Source: Mesorhizobium sp. (GTDB lineage Bacteria > Pseudomonadota > Alphaproteobacteria > Rhizobiales > Rhizobiaceae). From it: a stretch of 5,630 bases of DNA. The notes below the pieces were generated by a model. The model was not told the DNA's origin, searched no databases, and saw nothing but the letters and a program-made list of their open reading frames with translations. Location of the stretch: the NCBI GenBank assembly GCA_019509685.1, contig JAEKLU010000310.1, positions 1 through 5,630 on the forward strand, read 5' to 3'. How positions within the stretch are numbered: position 1 is the stretch's first letter; each line of letters begins with the position of its first letter. Position numbers and translations under genes: made by a program. Of this stretch, positions 1-4,618 are shown piece after piece.

Positions 1-674
1 GTTTCTTTCCAGGGAATGTTGCCGCGCCCCGGCACGCCGCGATCGTTCTCGGAAATATGGACATGGACGACGTTCCTGCGATGCTTGGTATAGGCGCTGA
101 TCGGGTCGGCCTCCTCAATGTTGGCGTGGAACGTGTCGTACATCGCCTTGATATGCGGACGGTCGATGGCGTCGACGTGTTCGGACAGATCAGCCATCGT
201 GTTGAGCAGATAACACTCGAAACGGTTGAGCGCTTCCAGCCCGATGATGACGCCCCTCTTGCCGGCGTGGTCGCCGATGGCGCGCTGCGAGGCGATTGAG
301 CGCTTCTTCTCGGCAGCCGTCGGCCCGCTGCCCGAAAAGGCGCCGAGCGTCGAATGCATCGGACCGCTCAGCGTCGTTGCGCCAAGTGCTGCGCTGCAGT
401 CGATCGCCCATTTCATGTAGCCGACGCCGGCCTTGCGCGTCGTGGCATCTGGCGCGATCAGGTTCATCGCCGGATCGCCCATGGCTGTGACCGCCGTGCG
501 TTCCAACCCGATGCGGTCAAGCAGTTCGCCGAGTTTTCTGTAATCGTCCGGCGAGCCGATGAAGATCGGGATTTCGACCCCATCGAAGCCGGTCGCCTTG
601 ATGTCCTTGAGCAGCGCCTCATGCTTCTTCGAGACGCTCGTCGTCCATAAGAACATGCACATGCCGATCTTCAT
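1..674 (-). CDS. D-tagatose/D-psicose 3-epimerase-like TIM-barrel protein, 3' end cut off by window edge
   Basis: This frame has no stop codon and runs off the window at base 1, leaving 224 residues of a family that is usually about 290. It starts MKIGMCMFLW. A GGAGGGG ribosome site lies 5 nt before the ATG. The AP-endonuclease-2/xylose-isomerase-like fold is indicated by EALNRFE (E147), YDTFHANIEE (D180, H183) and HVHISENDRG (H206, R212). From family knowledge, D-tagatose 3-epimerase uses E152, D185, H188, H211 and R217. Every one is offset here by exactly five residues, so the metal and substrate residues are kept in register. The last metal ligand (E246 there) would be near residue 241, outside the window. 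The likely reaction is C3 epimerisation of a ketose or keto-sugar in the cytoplasm. The exact sugar is unknown; L-ribulose, D-psicose and D-tagatose are the usual ones. It is third in the leftward operon, after the palindromic repeat. Confidence 0.9.
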   Translation of the reverse strand, partial: MKIGMCMFLWTTSVSKKHEALLKDIKATGFDGVEIPIFIGSPDDYRKLGELLDRIGLERTAVTAMGDPAMNLIAPDATTRKAGVGYMKWAIDCSAALGATTLSGPMHSTLGAFSGSGPTAAEKKRSIASQRAIGDHAGKRGVIIGLEALNRFECYLLNTMADLSEHVDAIDRPHIKAMYDTFHANIEEADPISAYTKHRRNVVHVHISENDRGVPGRGNIPWKE

Positions 675-695
675 CGACACCCCTCCCCCTTAGTG

Positions 696-712
696 GCCGG
701 CTGCAGGCCGGC
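696..712. repeat. GCCGGC hairpin flanking the RIME-like element
   Basis: GCCGGC at 696-701 pairs with GCCGGC at 707-712 around a 5-nt loop, with GTG/CAC (693-695/718-720) able to extend the base. It lies between the RIME-like repeat and the ribosome site of the epimerase gene and may be a further module of the mosaic repeat. No U-tract follows it on either strand, so it is not called a terminator. Confidence 0.4.
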
Positions 713-722
713 TCTGCCACTC

Positions 723-873
723 CCCCTCATCCGGCCGCTCCGCGGCCACCTTCTCCCCGTGGGGGAGAAGAGACTTGGCGCTGGCGCCGCACCGCCTCCT
801 CTCCCCTTGGGGGAGAGGTCGGATTGCCCCGAATTGCTCTTTGCAATTCGGTCTTGGCAATCCGGGTGAGGGG
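723..873. repeat. RIME-like intergenic palindromic mosaic repeat
   Basis: This fills most of the gap between the oxidoreductase stop (881) and the epimerase start (674). Its ends are imperfect 12-bp inverted repeats: CCCCTCATCCGG (723-734) and CCGGGTGAGGGG (862-873), with one mismatch. Inside are a GGCCGC/GCGGCC hairpin (733-738/742-747), a 9-bp CTTCTCCCC hairpin (750-758/762-770), a 9-bp CCTCTCCCC hairpin (798-806/810-818) and a long palindrome at 821-863. The sequence style matches Rhizobium-specific intergenic mosaic elements as I remember them. Family assignment is by memory, but the palindromes are directly visible. No coding capacity is seen. Confidence 0.75.
821..863 (-). other. Strong intergenic RNA hairpin inside the repeat, just after the oxidoreductase stop
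   Basis: GGATTGCC (821-828) pairs with GGCAATCC (856-863). Directly inside it CCGAATTGC (829-837) pairs with GCAATTCGG (843-851) around a 5-nt loop. The two stems are continuous on one side and interrupted by 4 nt on the other, giving 17 perfect base pairs. It starts 18 nt downstream of the stop codon of the leftward oxidoreductase gene. There is no clear U-run, so RNA stabilisation, partial termination or processing are all possible. It may equally be only a module of the repeat. Confidence 0.5.
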
Positions 874-880
874 CGCGCGA

Positions 881-2068
881 CTACAGTTTAGTCCACGCCC
901 CATTCTTCTTCGACGACTTCACGCAGGCCTCGATGAAAGCCATACCTTCAACGCCATCCTGAATGGTCGGGAACACCACGTCCTTGCCTGGCTTGCCGCC
1001 CTTCCTGCGCGCCGCCCGGATCGCCCGCGCGGCCTCCTGATAAATGTTGGCGAAGCCTTCGAGATAGCCTTCCGGATGGCCGGACGGAACACGGCTGACG
1101 CGGCCGGCGACAGGCAGCGCGCCGGCGCCGTTGCGGGTCAGCAGCTGCTTGGGCTGGCCGAACGGCGTGTACCAGAGATAATTCGGATCGGCCTGCACCC
1201 ATTCCAGTCCGCCCTTGGAGCCGTAGACGCGCAGCTTCAGTCCGTTCTCATGGCCGGGCGCCACCTGGCTTGCCCAGATCATGCCCTTGGCCGGATGCGC
1301 CTTGCCGACCGGCTTGAAGCGCAGCATCACATTGACGTTGTCGTCGAGCTGGCGGCCCGGCACGAAGGCGTCGAGGTCGGCCGAGAGCGTATCGAGCTCC
1401 AGCCCCGAGACGAAACGGGCAAGATTATAGGCATGCGTGCCGATGTCGCCGAGCGCGCCGCCCGCACCCGCCTGCTTGGGGTCGGAGCGCCACGACGCCT
1501 GCTTCTGGCCGGTGGCGGCGAGGTCCTCGGTCAGCCAGTCCTGCGGATATTCCGACTGCACGATGCGGATGTCGCCGAGCTGGCCCTTGGCCACCATCTC
1601 GCGCGCCTGGCGGATCATCGGATAGGCGGTGTAGTTGTGCGTCAGCACGAACACCTTGCCGGTCTTCTCGACCACCGCGGCGAGTTTCTTCGCCTCGGCC
1701 AGCGAGGTCGCCAGCGGCTTGTCGCAGATGACATGGATGCCGGCTTCGAGGAAGGCCTTGGCCGCCGGCACATGCACATTGTTGGGCGTGACGATCGCCA
1801 CCGCCTCGATGCCGTCCGGGCGCTTGGCCTCGGCCTTGGCCATCTCGGCATAGGAGGCATAGCTGCGCTCCGGATCGAGCCCGAGCTCGGCGGCCGACGC
1901 CTTGGCGCGCTCCGGATTGGCCGAGAGAGCACCCGCGACAAGGACGAAGTCATTGTCCATCCGCGCCGCGATCCGGTGCACCGCGCCGATGAAAGCGCCC
2001 TGCCCACCGCCGACCATGCCATAGCGGATCGGACCGCCTCCCGTTTCCGACTTCGATGCGCCGACCAT
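881..2068 (-). CDS. Gfo/Idh/MocA family NAD(P)-dependent sugar oxidoreductase
   Basis: The 395-residue product has an N-terminal Rossmann domain with MVGGGQGAFIG (residues 18-28) as the dinucleotide loop. VTPNNVHVPAA follows near 93-103, then CDKPLA with the catalytic-type lysine K117. The C-terminal alpha/beta domain carries GDIGTH (207-212), where D208 and H212 fit the usual Asp/His pair of the family. QDW (176-178) and SWR (192-194) resemble, from memory, levoglucosan dehydrogenase-like members. The reaction should be reversible oxidation of a sugar, cyclitol or glycoside hydroxyl to a keto group with NAD(P). The substrate is not determinable here. The start at 2068 is chosen because GAGGAG sits 8 nt upstream and the Rossmann motif follows shortly after. 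The in-frame ATG at 2173 would run through the repeat. It is second in the leftward operon, behind the 351-residue TIM-barrel gene. No signal peptide is seen, so it is probably cytoplasmic. Confidence 0.93.
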   Translation of the reverse strand: MVGASKSETGGGPIRYGMVGGGQGAFIGAVHRIAARMDNDFVLVAGALSANPERAKASAAELGLDPERSYASYAEMAKAEAKRPDGIEAVAIVTPNNVHVPAAKAFLEAGIHVICDKPLATSLAEAKKLAAVVEKTGKVFVLTHNYTAYPMIRQAREMVAKGQLGDIRIVQSEYPQDWLTEDLAATGQKQASWRSDPKQAGAGGALGDIGTHAYNLARFVSGLELDTLSADLDAFVPGRQLDDNVNVMLRFKPVGKAHPAKGMIWASQVAPGHENGLKLRVYGSKGGLEWVQADPNYLWYTPFGQPKQLLTRNGAGALPVAGRVSRVPSGHPEGYLEGFANIYQEAARAIRAARRKGGKPGKDVVFPTIQDGVEGMAFIEACVKSSKKNGAWTKL

Positions 2069-2076
2069 TCCTTTGT

Positions 2077-2082
2077 CTCCTC
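2077..2082 (-). promoter_or_regulatory. Ribosome binding site that fixes the oxidoreductase start
   Basis: The minus strand reads GAGGAG, then 8 nt, then the ATG at 2068. This favours 2068 over the in-frame ATG at 2173, whose extra 35 codons would be translated repeat sequence. Confidence 0.7.
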
Positions 2083-2090
2083 GTTGTTTC

Positions 2091-2211
2091 ACCTCCTCCT
2101 TGAGGGGAGGTCGACCCGCGCAGCGGATCGGGTGGCGTCGCCCGGCGTGGAGCTCGGCATGAACCGACCCCACCCGGCCCCTTCAGTCCACCCTCCCCTC
2201 GACGGGAGGGT
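2091..2211. repeat. Second intergenic palindromic mosaic repeat
   Basis: This occupies the gap between the two upstream genes of the leftward operon. A left hairpin arm starts at ACCTCC (2091-2096) and closes with GGAGGT (2106-2111). CGGGTGGCGTCG (2129-2140) pairs with CGACCCCACCCG (2165-2176) with one mismatch. A right hairpin has ACCCTCCC (2190-2197) pairing with GGGAGGGT (2204-2211). The left and right hairpins are also imperfect inverted copies of each other, so the unit looks like a mobile or mosaic palindromic element. It differs in sequence from the repeat at 723-873. Assignment to a named rhizobial family is a guess. Confidence 0.65.
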
Positions 2212-2218
2212 AAAAGTG

Positions 2219-3274
2219 TCAGAGTCCCATCATCGCGCGCAGTAGCTTCTTGTCGCTGGTGCCGCTGGCAAAATCGTCGAAGGCCTTTTCCGTCACCCGG
2301 ATGATGTGGTGCTGGATGAAGGGCGCGCCCTCGGCCGCGCCGTCCTCGGGATGCTTCAGGCAGCATTCCCATTCGAGCACTGCCCAGGAATCGTAATTGT
2401 ACTGGGCGAGCTTGGAGAAGATGCCGCCGAAATCGACCTGGCCGTCCCCCAGCGAGCGGAAACGGCCGGCACGATTCACCCAGCCCTGGTAGCCGGAATA
2501 GACGCCCTGACGTCCAGTCGGATTGAACTCGGCGTCCTTGACGTGGAACGCTTTGATCCGCTCGTGATAGATGTCGATGAAGTCGAGATAATCGAGCTGC
2601 TGCAACAGGAAGTGCGACGGATCATAATTGATGTTGCAGCGCTTGTGGCCGCCGACCGCGTCGAGGAACATCTCGAAGGTCGCGCCGTCGAACACGTCCT
2701 CCGAGGGGTGAATTTCGTAGCCGAGATCGACACCATTGTCCTCGTAGACATCAAGGATCGGCTTCCAGCGTTTGCCGAGCTCGCCAAAGGCTTCCTCGAT
2801 CAGTCCGGCGGGCCGCTGCGGGAAGGGATAAAGGTATGGGAAAGCCAGTGAGCCGGTGAACGAGACCGAAGCATTGAGCCCGAGATTGCGCGACGCCTTA
2901 GCCCCGAACTTCATCTGCTCGACGGCCCATTGCTGCCGCGCCTTGGGATTGTTGTGCACCGAAGGCGGCGCGAAGCCATCCATCTGCGCGTCATAGGCAG
3001 GATGCACCGCCACCAGTTGCCCCTGCAGATGCGTCGACAACTCCGTGATCTCGACGCCGGCATCCGCGCAGATGCCTTTCACCTCGTCGCAATAAGCCTT
3101 CGACGATGCAGCCTTTTTGAGATCGAACAGCCGCGCGTCCCAAGTCGGAATCTGCACGCCCTTGTAGCCGAGGCCGGCCGCCCATTTGGTGATCGAAGCC
3201 AGCGAATTGAACGGGGCGGCATCGCCCGCGAACTGCGCCAGAAACAGACCGGGACCCTTCATCGTCGTCGGCAT
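2219..3274 (-). CDS. Sugar phosphate isomerase/epimerase-like TIM-barrel protein (AP-endonuclease-2 fold)
   Basis: The 351-residue product is longer than the common 270-300 residues of the fold. Metal-site motifs can be read in order: GYEIHPSED (E187), NINYDPSHF (D218, H221), AFHVKD (H244) and VLEWECC (E301, or possibly E303). The D-to-H spacing of 26 matches D-tagatose 3-epimerase, while the gap to the last Glu is longer (57 against 35). The insert covers about 249-275 and probably shapes the active site. The N-terminus has LAQFAGD and GYKGVQIPTWD. Related barrels next to Gfo/Idh enzymes are known as 3-keto-glycoside epimerases (YcjR), beta-eliminases or hydratases (levoglucosan pathway) and C-glycoside deglycosylases, so isomerase is only one option. 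It is the first gene of the leftward operon, about 100 nt from a candidate promoter. An ATG two codons upstream (3280) is an alternative start, giving 353 residues. Confidence 0.92.
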   Translation of the reverse strand: MPTTMKGPGLFLAQFAGDAAPFNSLASITKWAAGLGYKGVQIPTWDARLFDLKKAASSKAYCDEVKGICADAGVEITELSTHLQGQLVAVHPAYDAQMDGFAPPSVHNNPKARQQWAVEQMKFGAKASRNLGLNASVSFTGSLAFPYLYPFPQRPAGLIEEAFGELGKRWKPILDVYEDNGVDLGYEIHPSEDVFDGATFEMFLDAVGGHKRCNINYDPSHFLLQQLDYLDFIDIYHERIKAFHVKDAEFNPTGRQGVYSGYQGWVNRAGRFRSLGDGQVDFGGIFSKLAQYNYDSWAVLEWECCLKHPEDGAAEGAPFIQHHIIRVTEKAFDDFASGTSDKKLLRAMMGL

Positions 3275-3280
3275 CGGCAT

Positions 3281-3287
3281 CTCCCTC
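3281..3287 (-). promoter_or_regulatory. Ribosome binding site deciding between two starts
   Basis: GAGGGAG on the minus strand directly abuts the ATG at 3280 but stands 6 nt from the ATG at 3274. The second spacing is normal, so 3274 is preferred. The further ATG at 3262 is too far away. Confidence 0.6.
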
Positions 3288-3355
3288 TCTCGTTGGTTCG
3301 CAATCAAGCATAGCGCCGATTGCGATGACGGCCAGTCCGTTTGGTTTGTTTGATA

Positions 3356-3371
3356 GCTGTGCCAGCACAGC
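3356..3371. promoter_or_regulatory. Perfect 16-bp palindrome GCTGTGC-CA-GCACAGC
   Basis: Two perfect 7-bp arms (3356-3362 and 3365-3371) flank a 2-bp spacer, 4 bp from the TGGT-N3-ACCA site. It sits at about +3 to +18 of the inferred leftward transcript. It could be a second operator for a different regulator. A 2-nt loop makes it a poor RNA hairpin unless the closing pairs open. Confidence 0.4.
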
Positions 3372-3375
3372 ACCA

Positions 3376-3392
3376 TTCTGGTATTACCAAAT
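3376..3392. promoter_or_regulatory. Candidate GntR/FCD-type operator, leftward side
   Basis: TTCTGGT-ATT-ACCAAAT contains a perfect TGGT-N3-ACCA inverted repeat, with 5 of 7 symmetric positions over the longer arms. It overlaps the candidate leftward -10 box, the position expected for repression. FadR/FCD-subfamily GntR regulators are known to bind TGGT-N3-ACCA sites. The regulator gene is not in the window. Confidence 0.55.
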
Positions 3393-3408
3393 CCAGCCAC
3401 ATGGTCAA
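3381..3408 (-). promoter_or_regulatory. Candidate promoter of the leftward operon
   Basis: The minus strand reads TTGACC (3408-3403), a 16-nt spacer, then TAATAC (3386-3381). These match the sigma-70-type -35 box well and the -10 box moderately. The implied transcript start is near 3374, leaving a leader of about 100 nt before the ATG at 3274. Confidence 0.45.
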
Positions 3409-3463
3409 GCCGGCGAAAAGCCCGGGCACGCACAAAATTCGGCTACAGCATATCCACTTTACC

Positions 3464-3494
3464 GTTTGAAATCATGAATATAGGTTCGAAATCA
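3464..3494. repeat. Direct repeat GTTYGAAATCA with a 20-bp period
   Basis: GTTTGAAATCA (3464-3474) and GTTCGAAATCA (3484-3494) match at 10 of 11 bases and lie exactly 20 bp apart, about two helical turns. A shorter GTTCGAA recurs at 3519-3525. They lie midway between the two operons, upstream of both candidate promoters, as would suit an activator. Confidence 0.4.
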
Positions 3495-3555
3495 GGCTTT
3501 CATCCCGCGCTTCTTGCCGTTCGAATGAATTTGCGATAGAGGTCACCATAGACCC

Positions 3556-3572
3556 AATTGGTCGAACCAGTT
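3556..3572. promoter_or_regulatory. Candidate GntR/FCD-type operator, rightward side
   Basis: AATTGGT-CGA-ACCAGTT is an inverted repeat matching at 6 of 7 positions per arm around a 3-bp centre, with the core TGGT-N3-ACCA. It shares this core with the site at 3376-3392 and closely resembles the known E. coli FadR-type operator form. It lies about 100 bp before the rightward start codon and overlaps the proposed -35 box. Confidence 0.6.
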
Positions 3573-3586
3573 TCACAAAAAATACT
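3558..3586 (+). promoter_or_regulatory. Weak candidate promoter of the rightward operon
   Basis: TTGGTC (3558-3563), 17 nt, then AATACT (3581-3586) is the best sigma-70-like pairing near the operator. The -35 match is only 3 of 6, so this may need an activator or may be wrong. The implied transcript would start near 3593. Confidence 0.3.
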
Positions 3587-3589
3587 GGA

Positions 3590-3634
3590 GCCGCCTTGAG
3601 GGGAGGAGACATGCGACCGCCTCGCGGGGGCGGC
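3590..3634 (+). other. GC-rich leader with two mutually exclusive stems
   Basis: GGCGGC (3629-3634) can pair with GCCGCC (3590-3595) or, through its first five bases, with the nearer CCGCC (3617-3621). The stretch CCTTGAGGGGAGG (3594-3606) also occurs exactly at 2098-2110 in the repeat of the leftward operon, so this may be a decayed repeat fragment. A regulatory role is speculative. Confidence 0.3.
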
Positions 3635-3663
3635 GCGGGTAAACGTGACAGGCGAATTCTGGG

Positions 3664-3668
3664 AAGGA
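3664..3668 (+). promoter_or_regulatory. Ribosome binding site of the rightward TIM-barrel gene
   Basis: AAGGA, within GGGAAGGA, stands 6 nt before the ATG at 3675 and supports that start. Confidence 0.7.
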
Positions 3669-3674
3669 TAGACC

Positions 3675-4562
3675 ATGCATCTTTCGACGCACAACTGGAT
3701 GCGAGCGGAGCCGCTGGAGGTGACGCTCAAGCGCATCAAGAAGTTCGGCTACGAGTCGATCGAGATTTCCGGCGAGCCCGAGCAGTACAAGACTAAGGAA
3801 ACGCGTGCGCTCCTGAAGGAGCACGGCATCCGCTGCTGGGGCTCGGTGACGCTGATGCTGGGCGAGCGCAACCTTGCCGCCAAGGACCAGGGCCAGCGCG
3901 AGCGCTCGGTCAAATATGTCAAGGATGTGCTCACCATGGTGAGCGAGCTTGACGGCGAGATCATCACGCTGGTTCCGGCAACGGTCGGCAAGGTGGTGCC
4001 AGACGGCACCGAGGCCGAGGAATGGGGTTGGGTGGTCGATGCCACCCGCGAATGCTTCGCCCATGCCAAGAAGGTCGGTGTGCGCATCGCCGTCGAGCCG
4101 CTCAACCGCTTCGAGACCTACCTCTTCAACCGCGGCGCCCAGGCGCTGGCGCTTGCCGACGCGGTGAGCCCGGAATGCGGCGTCTGCCTCGATGCCTACC
4201 ACATCCACATGGAAGAATTTAACGTCTATGACGCGATCCGCCAGGTCGGCAAGCGGCTCTATGACTTCCACGTCGCCGACAACAACCGCTTCGCCGCCGG
4301 CCTTGGCCAGATCGACTGGCCCAAGATCGTGCGCACGCTGAAGGAGGTCGGCTATGACGGCGCGTTGACCAACGAGTTCGTCGCCCCTGTCGACCGCACC
4401 CCGGCCGCTCCCTATCCCGAGATGGTCGAGCGCAATCCGGTCGACATCTCGCCGGAGCAGCTCAAATTCATCCAGGACCATGGCTCCAGCGTCCTGACGG
4501 AAAAATTCTACACCGACCAGATGCGCATCACCGCCGAAACGCTGCTGCCGCTGATCAAGTAG
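3675..4562 (+). CDS. D-tagatose 3-epimerase-like sugar isomerase/epimerase (AP-endonuclease-2 TIM barrel)
   Basis: The 295-residue product has the usual length for D-tagatose/D-psicose 3-epimerases. The full metal and substrate set is visible: EPLNRFETYLFN (E141), CLDAYHIHMEE (D173, H176), FHVADNNR (H199, R205) and TNEFV (E234). Spacings D-H 3, D-H 26, H-R 6 and H-E 35 equal those of D185, H188, H211, R217 and E246 in the Pseudomonas cichorii enzyme as I recall it. The segment AAGLGQIDW after the Arg matches the loop seen as VPGRGNIPW in the gene at 1-674, but the HISEN stretch is HVADN here, suggesting a different substrate. It should epimerise or isomerise a ketose or keto-acid with a divalent metal in the cytoplasm. 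It is first in the rightward operon, 56 bp before the enolase-superfamily gene, so its product may feed that enzyme or share its substrate. The precise sugar is unknown. Confidence 0.93.
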   Translation: MHLSTHNWMRAEPLEVTLKRIKKFGYESIEISGEPEQYKTKETRALLKEHGIRCWGSVTLMLGERNLAAKDQGQRERSVKYVKDVLTMVSELDGEIITLVPATVGKVVPDGTEAEEWGWVVDATRECFAHAKKVGVRIAVEPLNRFETYLFNRGAQALALADAVSPECGVCLDAYHIHMEEFNVYDAIRQVGKRLYDFHVADNNRFAAGLGQIDWPKIVRTLKEVGYDGALTNEFVAPVDRTPAAPYPEMVERNPVDISPEQLKFIQDHGSSVLTEKFYTDQMRITAETLLPLIK

Positions 4563-4584
4563 ACCTCCTTGAAACTGACCCCTT

Positions 4585-4601
4585 CCGCCCTGACCGGGCG
4601 G
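4585..4601 (+). other. Short GC hairpin between the two rightward genes
   Basis: CCGCCC (4585-4590) pairs with GGGCGG (4596-4601) around TGACC. No U-tract follows and the next gene starts 18 nt later, so it is not a terminator. It could modestly affect translation or transcript stability of the downstream gene. Confidence 0.35.
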
Positions 4602-4618
4602 CGGGGCCGGGGATAAAG

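Larger units (their letters stand above)
3275..3674. promoter_or_regulatory. Divergent regulatory region with no gene
   Basis: These 400 bp separate two diverging operons and are visibly more AT-rich than the flanking genes, mainly at 3430-3590. No convincing gene is present: the open frames crossing it lack ribosome sites and are upstream or antisense extensions. It contains two TGGT-N3-ACCA operators, a 7-2-7 palindrome, a 20-bp-period direct repeat, candidate promoters for both directions and a GC-rich leader before the rightward gene. These are listed separately. Confidence 0.85.

Noticed and set aside
750..770. Hairpin as a rho-independent terminator after the oxidoreductase gene
   Set aside because: The stem is perfect, but no T-run follows on either strand and it belongs to a repeat full of similar hairpins.
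2069..2173. N-terminal extension of the oxidoreductase to an ATG at 2173
   Set aside because: The added 35 codons are repeat-derived, while GAGGAG correctly positions the ATG at 2068, just before the Rossmann motif.
824..2245. A 473-codon open frame on the plus strand
   Set aside because: It is antisense to the well-supported oxidoreductase gene and spans two repeats. Its Arg/Leu/His-rich product shows no family motif, as expected for shadow frames in high-GC DNA.
3275..3433. N-terminal extension of the 351-residue TIM-barrel gene to an ATG at 3433
   Set aside because: It would place the operator, palindrome and candidate promoter inside coding sequence, the extra residues resemble no family N-terminus, and a good ribosome site supports 3274.
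3500..3739. A 79-codon minus-strand frame across the rightward promoter
   Set aside because: No ribosome site or family motif is seen, and it overlaps the operator and the start of the rightward gene.
3573..4481. A 302-codon open frame on the minus strand
   Set aside because: It lies opposite the 3-epimerase-like gene, shows no recognisable domain and runs into the regulatory region.
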